A DNA stretch of 64,000 bases, from contig JAJKFJ010021854.1 of NCBI GenBank assembly GCA_027382625.1, forward strand, positions 1 through 64,000, read 5' to 3'. A program made the position numbers and the translations under genes. This document shows, piece after piece, positions 12,433 to 20,254 of the stretch. Source of the DNA: Tetmemena sp. SeJ-2015 (Eukaryota > Ciliophora > Spirotrichea > Sporadotrichida > Oxytrichidae). Position 1 is the first letter of the stretch, and every line of letters starts with the position of its first letter. The notes beneath the pieces are model-generated. The model saw only the letters and a list, made by a program, of their open reading frames with translations, was not told where the DNA came from and searched no databases.

Positions 12433-13787
12433 ATGGAGCGAGTGGAGTCCTTCAGAAGCCAGGGTAATAATCGGTCCAAGAATTCCAGCTAGCACAATAA
12501 CTCGAGAGCTGGATCCTAAGGTGGGCTTAATAACTCGCAAAATGCAAGCAACCAATCCAAGATGGGGAAAATATTACTATACTTTAAATTTAGCTATGAA
12601 TTTTAATAGGAAGCCAAAAGTATTGCTACATCAATAAAAATTTGCACGATTTATTATATTTTCTTAAGTCATTATAAATCTTATGCGTATTATAAAATAT
12701 CAAATAACTTTTATATCAAATCAATTTAAATTTGAGTTTGAATAATCCTGGATCGCAGTCAGCTTATGGACAACATGTTGTTCCCGGAGAACTGTGAGAC
12801 ACTAGTTATAGTCCCTTCCAACAAAGAGGGCACAGGTTTCTTGAACCACTGCTACGACGAGAAGTACCTCAAGGACTACATAGCAGAGAAGGACTTCAAT
12901 TCGATAGTGCTCATTTGCAGCAAACTGGCTGCTAAGTGCTACTCCAAGAAGCGCATGCTCGATAAAAAGGGAGTTGACAAGATAGTTAAGTACATACTCA
13001 CAGTAGCAACTCTCCTTGCTATGATCTCACTCATCACCGTTCTTGAGGGCTTTGTAGGAGGTGAGGACAAGACACTTCTCTACTTTTCGCATGTGCTGAT
13101 CGCTCCCTCCCTAATCGCTGTCTTCGTAGTAGCCATCATAAACTGGAAGTAGAAAGTAGTCAGGCCTGTCAGCTTTAACGAGATGGTTAAATAAGATCTG
13201 GATATGCTCTTCGGCAAGTTAATTTTTTCAATTAAACTTTTCTTCTCTATAAAGGTGAACTAAGACTTTAAAGTGCATGGGTTGGAGTGGGCGACCATAG
13301 ACGGGCATTACTGGTTGGAGCTGCGAATAAATCCTCAAAAGCGGGCGGGCCCCTTGAAGAAGAATCTGCAGAAGAACTTAAGCAAGAAGCTTAGGAGGAT
13401 TCTGGAGAGTGCGAACATCAAAGTCACTGATAAATTCATGAAGAGCATTTCTATGGACGGTAAATACGCCGCAGACGATAATGATGAAGATGAAAAAAGA
13501 GACGAAGATGATAACAACAAGGAGCAAAAATTTAAATTGTAAAGGTATTAATAATTAGAAGGAGCCTTAAAACCAACATCTATAGAGCAAGACAAGCATC
13601 AAGAGCTAGATAGACAGCACTTACGTTTTATAATATTAGGTGGTTATGAGAGCACTTAAAATAAAAGTCCGAGAGGAAAAAGTCAAAAACTGATAAGCGG
13701 AAGAACGAAGGGAGACTAGGTTCTTTGAACGGGCCCGATTATGAGGATGATCAAATTCACACAGAACAAAATATGGTCGACAACTGA
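12433..13787 (+). CDS. Two-TM membrane protein with Asn/Ser-rich head and charged tail
   Basis: The ATG at 12433 opens an Asn/Ser/Gln-rich head (MERVESFRSQGNN, then NNSRAGSQGGLNNSQN). Removing 12566-12769 at an ATGG repeat joins it in frame to DNMLFPENCETLVIVPS. Two hydrophobic stretches (residues around ILTVATLLAMISLITV and LIAPSLIAVFVVAII) look like transmembrane helices separated by about 15 residues. A cytosol-like domain with HGLEWATIDGHYWLELRI follows, then a long Lys/Asp/Glu tail ending ...EQNMVDN before TGA at 13785-13787. Two more pointer-bounded segments (AAG at 13219-13254, AGCACTTA at 13624-13658) are removed. Codon usage is richer in G+C than the DNA upstream. I recognise no family; it is a membrane protein of unknown role. 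Confidence 0.7.
12566..12769 (+). other. IES, 204 bp, pointer ATGG
   Basis: AT-rich insert between ATGG at 12562-12565 and ATGG at 12766-12769. Its removal keeps the frame and joins the Asn/Ser-rich head to the conserved body. It contains in-frame TGA codons, so it cannot be translated. Confidence 0.6.
13219..13254 (+). other. IES, 36 bp, pointer AAG
   Basis: T/A-rich insert between AAG at 13216-13218 and AAG at 13252-13254. It is a multiple of three without TGA, so it could be mistaken for coding. The GT-AG alternative would create a TGA. Confidence 0.55.
13624..13658 (+). other. IES, 35 bp, pointer AGCACTTA
   Basis: Eight-base direct repeat at 13616-13623 and 13651-13658. Removal changes the frame and opens a Lys-rich tail ending at TGA 13785-13787, instead of a TGA near 13731. 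Confidence 0.7.
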
Positions 13788-13934
13788 ATAGCCATCTCAA
13801 AATGAAGATGCAATAAGAACTATAACACTATTTATATTAACAGTAGTAGATTATTTTTTGTCTTGATTTCTTAATTTTTTTAAAATTTCATTACTTTCGT
13901 TATTTCCAAAAATATTTCTGAATTTGTGCAATTC

Positions 13935-14241
13935 AACATTAAATTCTATGAGTTGACTATAATCGATGTTTGTCTAGAGGAGCTGTGCAGCAGCAACTTA
14001 TTAAAGAGTTGATATCTAAGGTGCCCGACCTTTTCACACTTACTTAAGAATCGAGAGAAGACCTCCCGAGTAAGAGAGATAGTTCAAAAATACATTGGTG
14101 TCTACAGCTTAGAGGACTTAGATAAAAATACACTTATAGATGATCAAAGCGCATTCAAGTAGAGTAGAAGAATTAGGCATAGAGGGCCCTTAGATCTTTA
14201 TGAAGTTTACCATGCAGGCTTCTCAAAATCGTCCTTATGAA
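13935..14241 (+). CDS. Small unrecognised protein (partial model)
   Basis: Readable as GAVQQQLIKELISKVPDLFT, then LTQESREDLPSKR, then after a one-base frame change near 14071-14080 IVQKYIGVYSLEDLDKNTLI, DDQSAFKQSRRIRHRGPLDL and YEVYHAGFSKSSL, ending at TGA about 14239-14241. The sequence is compact, charged and natural-looking, about 100 residues. I could not find an ATG in frame, so the first MDS may lie upstream in the AT-rich 13800-13930. The frame change has no pointer and may be a sequence indel. I do not recognise it. Confidence 0.45.
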
Positions 14242-14486
14242 TTTTATTGTCCTTTCAATCCCGTTTGTAAGATAGATACTTATTAATTTCCTTATATCTT
14301 CGATATCCCAAATTAAAGCTATATGTGAGGAGAGATTGGTGCTGATTTAGTCAAATAACTTTTTAACCAAGTAGAATTATAGTATAATTAAGCGAATAGA
14401 TTATTTCTCAATCCTTATTTTTATTTTTGGTGATAATAGCCATAAAAAGCAAGTTTCAATAATATTTAGGAGATTAAAGCTTGATA

Positions 14487-16304
14487 ATGCAAAGGAGTGC
14501 TTAAAAGACTGAATTTGGGAAAATTGCAGTGATTGGGGCTGGACCTGTGGGCTATGTGCTCTCCATCTTACTAGCCAAGAGGGGCTACTCAGTTGAACTG
14601 TTTGAGAAACGAGATGACCCGCTTGCCTCAAAATAAGCCACTGAAGGCAGGACTGCTAACTTTTTGTACGGAGTCAGATCAGTTGAAGCCTTTAAAAGAT
14701 AAAAAAGTGAATTCACTTCAATGATGGTAAAGTTTTTTTTTAAAAATAAGAGTGGGTTTGCATGATGAGGCTTTGAAATATGGAGTGAGAATCGACAATA
14801 TCAAATACATAAAGTATAGTGGAGATGCCATAAGTTAATTCTAATGCAATGTTAAATTTAATTTGTAGTTTCTCTTTCAGAGGAAAGGACGAGGCCACTT
14901 GCTCTTACTCAATCAATAGAGCCAGCGTCCAGAGGTTACTCGCTAAGCAAATATATTAAGAGATTTCTCTATTCGCTTTTTAATAAGCGGATTTTAGACT
15001 TTCCTGATATTAAAGTACGCTACAACACTCTCATCGCTAAATAATTAGAAAAGTGCTTTTTATAATAAGCTGAGGTAGATGTTGCTAAAAATACTTTCTC
15101 AGTCCAGACAGTCGGTAAAGATGGAAAAATTTAATACGACTATAATTTTATTATAAGAGGAGAACTCAGACGAGAAAGAGTTAATGAGTGGCTATGAATT
15201 CATTTTCGCTTCAGACGGCACTTACTCAGCTGTGCAGCAGGCATACCTGAAACAGACTAAACACTTCAACTATTCAATCAACTATAATGGCTACGGCTAT
15301 GTCGAGCTCGCTATTCCAAATAAATACATCTATCTTTATACTTCATTTTCCACCAGTAGACTGTCAGGAATATATAAGCTTATAGTCTTCTTTAAATTTA
15401 GGATGACGAAAGCCTGGCAGCGACAGAGAGTGATTCCCTGCGAACACAACCTCGATTTAGACTGGAAGAGAATACCTTCTTCCGCTGGCCAAGGCCAGAG
15501 CTAGACGTGCTGATGTGGGCTATGCCTAACTACTTGGGCGACATCAACGTTGTACTCTCTATGAAAGTTAAAGGGGAGGGCCTGACGTTTGAGTAAACAC
15601 ATATATCGAACTACCAAGACTGATTTAAATTATTTTTCGATAGAGTTTAGTTGAAGGGAGATTTTGGGAAGTTTGAGGAGTTCATGCATAGCACCTACCC
15701 AGAGACAAGGCACCTGATGCCACATCTTCGAGAGCTGCATTCCTCCATGAATATCTGCCATTTCAAAAACATGCGCTGTGACCCATGGAATATCAACAAG
15801 TTCCTTCTAAGTAAAAAAGTTATAGTGTGCGTGTGTTGTGTCTTAACTTATTTAATTACCTTCTGATAGGTGATTCAGCTCACAGCATGAGCCCTTTCGT
15901 CGGGCAAGGCTTCAAGCATTTATTTTTTATGATTGACCCGATTTATTTTATGTTAATTCAACGCCGGGATGGAGGAGTGCTGTTTGATAGACAATCTGAT
16001 AGACAGGTATGAGGGAGACTGGTCTCTCATAGCTAAAGAAGTTTTAAGAGCTGCGCAAAGAAGGAACCGATAAGATGAGTGACTTCTCCGATGCTCAAGT
16101 ATGTTGTCCTAAAAAACAAATTCTTCACAAAGCCAGTTGCCAGAAATAAAAGTTATCAGAATTTTCTTATTTCCCATAACAGGCATAGTAACTGACTATC
16201 TGAGCAGGCATTATGACGATATCTTCCACTCACAGATGGAGCTTATTAGGTGGCCTACAGTTGACTATAATAAATATCTCCCCCTAGTTTCCTCCATCCA
16301 TTGA
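14487..16304 (+). CDS. KMO: Kynurenine 3-monooxygenase (FAD-dependent)
   Basis: Encodes a flavoprotein of the KMO family, which hydroxylates L-kynurenine to 3-hydroxykynurenine with NADPH and O2 at the outer mitochondrial membrane. The ATG at 14487 is followed by the FAD-binding GxGxxG as KIAVIGAGPVGYVLSILLAK. Then come GRTANFLYGVRSVEAF, HDEALKYGVRI, INRASVQRLLAK, ILDFPDIKVRYNTLIA, EFIFASDGTYSAVQQ, FFRWPRPELDVLMWAMPNY, and the second FAD motif LIGDSAHSMSPFVGQGFNAG (family: GDAAHAxxPFxGQGxNAGFED). The TGA is at 16302-16304. Nine pointer-bounded segments restore the frame (listed separately). One junction near 15590-15650 is unresolved. The C-terminal hydrophobic region typical of KMO is weak here. 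No operon logic applies; the E2 start follows 158 bp downstream. Confidence 0.85.
14731..14749 (+). other. IES, 19 bp, pointer TAA
   Basis: Between TAA 14728-14730 and TAA 14747-14749 in KMO. Removal gives ...MMVRVGLHDEALKYGV in frame. It consists almost only of A and T. Confidence 0.6.
14837..14870 (+). other. IES, 34 bp, pointer AGTT
   Basis: Between AGTT 14833-14836 and 14867-14870 in KMO. Removal gives GDAISFSFRGKDEATC in frame. Confidence 0.65.
14949..14988 (+). other. IES, 40 bp, pointer TAAGC
   Basis: Between TAAGC 14944-14948 and 14984-14988 in KMO. Removal gives VQRLLAKRILDFPDIKV in frame; without removal the frame meets TGA near 15003. Confidence 0.75.
15144..15195 (+). other. IES, about 52 bp, pointer CTAT
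   Basis: Between CTAT 15140-15143 and 15192-15195 in KMO. Removal gives QYDYEFIFASDGTYSAV. The segment is purine-rich rather than AT-only, so the exact boundaries are less certain. Confidence 0.5.
15339..15394 (+). other. IES, 56 bp, pointer TCTTTA
   Basis: Between TCTTTA 15333-15338 and 15389-15394 in KMO. Removal links AIPNKYIYL to QIQDDESLAATESDSL in frame. Confidence 0.7.
15809..15864 (+). other. IES, 56 bp, pointer CCTTCT
   Basis: Between CCTTCT 15803-15808 and 15859-15864 in KMO. Removal gives NKFLLIGDSAHSMSPF, restoring the conserved second FAD motif. Confidence 0.85.
15916..15961 (+). other. IES, 46 bp, pointer TTCAA
   Basis: Between TTCAA 15911-15915 and 15957-15961 in KMO. Removal gives FVGQGFNAGMEECCLIDN, matching the family. 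Confidence 0.85.
16042..16063 (+). other. IES, 22 bp, pointer AAAGAAG
   Basis: Seven-base repeat at 16035-16041 and 16057-16063 in KMO. Removal gives LIAKEGTDKMSDFSD in frame. Confidence 0.7.
16102..16190 (+). other. IES, 89 bp, pointer AGTA
   Basis: Between AGTA 16098-16101 and 16187-16190 in KMO. Removal joins FSDAQ to VTDYLSRHYDDIF in frame. The GTATGT...AACAG reading as an intron gives the wrong frame. Confidence 0.55.
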
Positions 16305-16461
16305 AGTAGTGTGTCTTAACTTTCTTAAATAAACTTGCGACTGAAATATTTTAATTATAATAATTAGCAGGCAGCAACATAGTAATAATATTTTAGCCCA
16401 AGATGCAATACTCCTCAAAGCTCACCTCCAGACTCCTCACAAAGCAGTCCCTCTCAGCTCA

Positions 16462-18155
16462 ATGCAGAGAGTTAAGTCCGTCTTCTCATCTCAGCTCACT
16501 CAGGCTTCTTTGATGCAAAGTTTCGCAATTCAAAATGCAAGTATGCAGAGAGGATTCTTCAGAGTCAACCCCAGATTGTCTGCAGTTCAGAAGATATCTA
16601 TGATGACAAATGCTTAGGTCAGATTGTTTGCCTCAGGTGACTTGCCTCATCACACTAAGTTGGAGATGCCCAACCTCTCACCTACCATGGAGAAGGTTAA
16701 CCAGTTTATAAGTTTTTGCTTTTATTCGTTTTTGAAAGGGCAACATCGCAAAGTGGCTGAAGAAAGAGGGAGACCAAATCAAGCCTGGCGATATTCTTGC
16801 TTCTATTGAGACTGATAAGGCCAGCGTGGACTTTGAAATGCAAGAAGAGGGTTATATTCAAGAGATATAGAAATGTGTTATCTTTAAATGATCATCTATA
16901 AATTGCCAAGCTCTTATACCCTGAGGGCTCTAAGGATGTGAAACTAGGACAAGCTATTGCCATCGTTGTGGATACTCTAGAGGATGTTGCTAAATTCGCA
17001 GACTTCAAGCTAGAATCAGCTGCACCTAAACATAGCATTATTGTGTTGCTATGCGGTGTATAAACAAGCTGAAGCTCCTAAGGCAGCTCCAGCAGAGGAG
17101 AAGAGATCATGTCCCATGACTAGAGAGAGACCTCAGTCAGAGCCTGACCAAGCCCTCGCTGGAGGTAGCAGGATTAAGGCATCTCCACTTGCTTAAAATG
17201 TCGCAAAGGATGCCGGAGTTAACCTCCAAGGACTAAGCGATTAGTTGATAGTGTTAATTTTACTAAAGGGAACAGGCCCTAGTGACAGAATCATCAAAGC
17301 CGATGTGGTTGAAGCTGCTGCTTCAAGAAAGCAAGCACCTGCTTCCACCACCTCAGACTCTTTGACAGTCGACCTTGGCGAACTAAGACAAAGAAATGCT
17401 GAACTTCTTAAAATGAATTCTTATAGTCAAAGTTTAATCTGTCTTACTCAAAGTAGAACGTGCCTCACTACTACGTCACAGTACAGGTGCAGTTAGACAA
17501 CCTTCTCAAGCTGAGAACTCAACTTAACCTCTTTGCAAAGACTAAGTTAACCTTGACTGACTTGGTGCTCAAGGCTTCCTCACTCGCTGCTCTCAAAGTA
17601 CCTGCCACTAATTCCTCTTGGCAAGGAGACTTCATCAGATACTACAAGGACTGCAATCTCGGAGTCGCAGTCTATAATTAAACTATAGAATTAATTGATC
17701 TACAAAATTTATAGACTGAGCAAGGGTATGTGATCCCAGTCATCAAGTAGGCAAACAAAAAAGGCCTTGATCAGATCGCTTCTGAACTCAGAGATCTCTC
17801 TGCCAGAGCAAAGGAAGGCAAACTAAAGCCCGAGGAGCTTGAGGGCGCCACCTTCACTGTTAGCAACTTGGGCATGTACGGAGTGCAATCTTTCCAGACC
17901 ATCGTGCTCCCACCTCAAGCCTGTATTTTATCAGTCGGAGCAGCTGAGAAGAAGGTCTTGGCCTCAGAGGCTAAAGGAGATGGACCCAAGTTCCAGGTAG
18001 GCCTCCTAACATTTATTGCTTGATTTTTGATTTGAGGCCACGTAGTTCAAGTAACTTTGAGTTCAGATCACAGAGTTGTAGATGGAGCTCTCGCCGCTCA
18101 ATTTGGTCAGGAGTTCAAGAGGCTCATTGAAAACCCCGAGACTCTCCTGCTTTGA
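16462..18155 (+). CDS. DLAT: Pyruvate dehydrogenase E2, dihydrolipoamide acetyltransferase
   Basis: Mitochondrial matrix enzyme that moves acetyl groups from E1 to CoA through a lipoyl-lysine and forms the PDC core. The ATG at 16462 starts a Ser/Arg/Gln presequence ([16 protein letters not shown]). A single lipoyl domain follows: [36 protein letters not shown] (lipoyl Lys in ETDKA), [20 protein letters not shown] Pro/Ala linker leads to an E1/E3-binding domain ([32 protein letters not shown]). The catalytic domain has [37 protein letters not shown] (DHRxxDG active site) and [10 protein letters not shown] before TGA 18153-18155. Seven pointer-bounded segments are removed. PDC E1 beta is encoded at 57168-58509 in this window. 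An alternative ATG at 16403 is out of frame. Length after excision is normal for a one-lipoyl E2. Confidence 0.95.
16697..16739 (+). other. IES or intron, 43 bp, pointer AAGG
   Basis: Between AAGG 16693-16696 and 16736-16739 in E2. Removal gives LSPTMEKGNIAKW. The segment also reads GT...AG in the right phase, so a short intron is an equal explanation for this one. Confidence 0.8.
16859..16904 (+). other. IES, 46 bp, pointer ATT
   Basis: Between ATT 16856-16858 and 16902-16904 in E2. Removal gives [17 protein letters not shown]. The segment starts CA and ends ATT, so it is not an intron. Confidence 0.9.
17033..17066 (+). other. IES, 34 bp, pointer TAAACA
   Basis: Six-base repeat at 17027-17032 and 17061-17066 in E2. 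Removal gives [16 protein letters not shown] in frame. Confidence 0.9.
17233..17271 (+). other. IES, 39 bp, pointer GGA
   Basis: Between GGA 17230-17232 and 17269-17271 in E2. Removal gives [17 protein letters not shown], matching the E3-binding domain. The insert is in frame and lacks TGA, so it would be translated if left in. Confidence 0.85.
17424..17446 (+). other. IES, 23 bp, pointer TCTTA
   Basis: Between TCTTA 17419-17423 and 17442-17446 in E2. Removal gives [17 protein letters not shown] second repeat pair, TCAAAGT, at the same place gives the wrong frame. Confidence 0.75.
17680..17709 (+). other. IES, 30 bp, pointer AATT
   Basis: Between AATT 17676-17679 and 17706-17709 in E2. The in-frame A/T-rich insert is absent from the family; removal gives [17 protein letters not shown]. 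Boundaries are ambiguous in this A/T-rich stretch. Confidence 0.6.
18001..18045 (+). other. IES, 45 bp, pointer GTAG
   Basis: Between GTAG 17997-18000 and 18042-18045 in E2. Removal gives [17 protein letters not shown]. The segment ends in AC before the repeat, so it is not a GT-AG intron, and it contains TGA. Confidence 0.85.
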
Positions 18156-18165
18156 AGAGATAAAT

Positions 18166-18735
18166 ATGAACAAGAGAGTGAGAGATCTTTCCGACTCCAA
18201 TAAAGAATACGACTATTTATTTAACTTTATTCCTACTACGATTATGTCAATTTGATCAAAAGTATAGGCAAGTTTAAGCATATTATAACTTTAGACAATA
18301 ATAAAATAGCATTTCTGGAACTCAATGGTTGAAATAGTAAAACACTCACTTGCTTTTGTAGCATTCTGTGGTCTATCCTACAAGGGTTTAACTACTAAGC
18401 TTGACAATGAAGAATCTATCAGATAGAGTGTTGCCAAGGAGCATTCTGAGTTTTTGAACATAGCCAGAGATTTAATTCATCAATATTTTATTATCATTCA
18501 TTTAGTTGTATTTATAGATTTCCTTAAACTGACGAAGATGAATAATGGAATCGTGTCTTATAGAGACCTGGAAAAGCTACACATTCAATCTTATGGAGAG
18601 TAGACATACGTCCGCCACTTCGAGAAATACATCTATTTTCAAATTTAATTAATCTTTAAAACATTTTTATCCATATTTATTTCCAATAAGGTGAGAACCT
18701 ATGATCAAGGAACCGAAGAGGAAATAATAAAGATA
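18166..18735 (+). CDS. Unrecognised protein gene next to E2
   Basis: The ATG at 18166 opens MNKRVRDLSDSNKEYDYV. A TACGA pointer (18208-18212/18237-18241) gives VNLIKSIGKFKHIITLDN. A frame change near 18300 leads to VEIVKHSLAFVAFCGLSY, ESIRQSVAKEHSEFLNIA and, across an AGATTT pointer (18468-18473/18516-18521), RDFLKLTKMNNGIVSYRD, then LEKLHIQSYGEQTYVRHFEK and VRTYDQGTEEE. I do not recognise the family. The start lies only 10 bp after the E2 stop, unusual spacing even for nanochromosome genes, so either gene may have a different boundary. The open frame runs on into the BAH-PHD gene, so the 3' end is uncertain. Confidence 0.5.
18213..18241 (+). other. IES, 29 bp, pointer TACGA
   Basis: Between TACGA 18208-18212 and 18237-18241. 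Removal gives NKEYDYVNLIKSIGKF in frame. Confidence 0.7.
18474..18521 (+). other. IES, 48 bp, pointer AGATTT
   Basis: Between AGATTT 18468-18473 and 18516-18521. The insert is in frame and would add a hydrophobic run (FIIIHLVVFI) that looks like a transmembrane helix. Confidence 0.65.
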
Positions 18736-18903
18736 AAAGAAAAAGAATTTGGATTCTTAATTGTAAATAGAGAGACTTCCTTAAATCATCAAGAATCCAG
18801 AATAGCATCCATCATTTCTTGTGAATACGATAATGTTTTTAAAGATTATTCCTTTAACCAAATGATTGACTATAATTTTAAGGCTTTAATAAAATTATAG
18901 AAG

Positions 18904-19942
18904 AAAAGAAAAAGTAATTTAAAGTTAGAGAGACAAAGACAGAATGAGTGGACCCCTCGAAAAAGACCAAAGCAATCTAAGAAATCAAAATCTGAGGCAC
19001 AGAAGCAGCTGCAATCTTCATGTAAATTCATAATAGATTCAATAAATTATGCAGAAGCACAGCCTGCCAAAAAGAAACAATATAAGAAACTTTGCTTCAA
19101 GGATATTTTCATAATCATTATAGCTATTATAGTTATCATAATAGATACTGTCTATGAAGTTGGAAATTGCATCCAGTTTAGGGAAACTGAAGACACTCAA
19201 GTGCACATATTATGAAATTCTTTTTTCATTCCTTCAATCTTTTTTAAGTAATTGGGAAGCTTGTAAAGATTATACCTGAGGGAGGCAACCCGTCTTACCC
19301 CAAATGGCCCATGATAGAAGTTTAATGGTAACTTAAAAAATTTCCTTTCACCTATCTCACGCAGGTACTATAAGAAGGAGGATTTGGACTTCAAGAAGCT
19401 AGGAATCAGCGACGACGATCAAACTCATTTTGGTTATAACGAGGTGTTCCCGACTAACCACCACGACAAGATCTACGTTGATTGCATCTGGGGCAAGTGC
19501 GAAGTCCACAGCATCGATGACTATGACACCTTGCAAACTGTCGGCTAGAATGTCTTCTTCACAAGAGCCAACTACAACCCCCTCCACAAGCAACTAGAAC
19601 CTCAATTTGAGAATAAGTAATTACCCTTTGTCTTAGAGATGTGTGTTGTTTAAAATTGAGCAGTGGCCGAAGTATTGCACGTGCCAGAAACCACTAAACC
19701 CTAACTTCTTGTACATAAAGTGCGATGACTGCAATCTCTGGTTTCATCCCAAGTGCATGGGAATTACGGACGAGAAAGCGAACAAGATGGAAGAGTTCTT
19801 CTGTATCAAGTGTGAGGAGAAGAGACAAAAATAACCTCAAGAGAAGAAGAAGATGGATGTAGCCACTGCCTCTAATGGAGCTAAAATTGGACTTGTTCAG
19901 CAGACTGAGGGAGAGACTTAAATGATTCAAAGATAGAGCTGA
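18904..19942 (+). CDS. BAH-PHD domain chromatin protein
   Basis: A basic head (TPRKRPKQSKKSKSEAQ, PAKKKQYKKLCFKD) leads into a BAH domain: VYEVGNCIQFRETEDTQ, VIGKLVKIIPEGGNPSYP, WPMIEVQWYYKKEDLD, HFGYNEVFPTNHHDKIYVD, IWGKCEVHSIDDYDTL, GQNVFFTRANYNPLHKQL. A C4HC3 PHD finger follows: KYCTCQKPLNPNFLYIKC, DDCNLWFHPKCMGITDEK, EEFFCIKCEEK. The tail is Lys/Gln-rich, with TGA at 19940-19942. Proteins with this order (plant EBS/SHL and relatives) read histone H3 methyl marks, so I infer a nuclear chromatin-reader role. Five pointer-bounded segments restore the domains. The start is uncertain: the ATG near 18944 is in another frame, and the reading frame is open upstream. Confidence 0.85.
19003..19062 (+). 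other. IES, 60 bp, pointer GCACAG
   Basis: Between GCACAG 18997-19002 and 19057-19062 in the BAH-PHD gene. Removal gives KSKSEAQPAKKKQYKK. Confidence 0.75.
19106..19147 (+). other. IES, 42 bp, pointer GATA
   Basis: Between GATA 19102-19105 and 19144-19147. The in-frame insert encodes an Ile-rich run (IFIIIIAIIVIII) that would be misread as a transmembrane helix in a nuclear protein. Removal gives LCFKDTVYEVGNCIQF. Confidence 0.85.
19203..19249 (+). other. IES, 47 bp, pointer AAGT
   Basis: Between AAGT 19199-19202 and 19246-19249. Removal gives ETEDTQVIGKLVKIIPEG. Confidence 0.8.
19331..19367 (+). other. IES or intron, 37 bp, pointer GGTA
   Basis: Between GGTA 19327-19330 and 19364-19367. 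Removal gives IEVQWYYKKEDLDF. It also fits a GTAAC...CGCAG intron in the right phase. Confidence 0.8.
19612..19660 (+). other. IES, 49 bp, pointer TTGAG
   Basis: Between TTGAG 19607-19611 and 19656-19660. Removal gives LEPQFEQWPKYCTCQK, joining the BAH and PHD domains. Confidence 0.85.
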
Positions 19943-20254
19943 AGTCCACTTTCTAATCTAAAAAATTATCTGAATTTCTTAGGAGTAGCTTTGTAAATTA
20001 TCAAGTGGTTCTTCTCTATATACGATGTTCAGGAATATTTTATTGAAGTTTTTTGACTCTCATTTAATCTTAGAGAGAGAGAGAAAGGAAGAATTGCGTA
20101 TTGGAGAATTTTAAAAAGTTAACAGACAATTATCAAATTAATGGACAATTAAATAGGCGGAACAGCCAATAGCTCTCTCATTTTCGTCAATCATTGCATT
20201 TAAATTCATTTTAAATTGATAAATCCTGTTCAGATATAATCTGAGCTTCACAAT

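Noticed and set aside
12433..12800. Joining the first membrane-protein MDS at a 7-base CTGGATC repeat
   Set aside because: It gives an in-frame TGA from the ATG frame; the ATGG repeat joins the Asn/Ser-rich head to the body correctly.
16403..16500. Upstream ATG at 16403 and a 10-base direct repeat TCTCAGCTCA (16454-16463 region and about 35 bp downstream) as an extra E2 MDS/IES
   Set aside because: Joining at this repeat puts E2 in the wrong frame and reaches TGA; the ATG at 16462 alone gives a good mitochondrial presequence.
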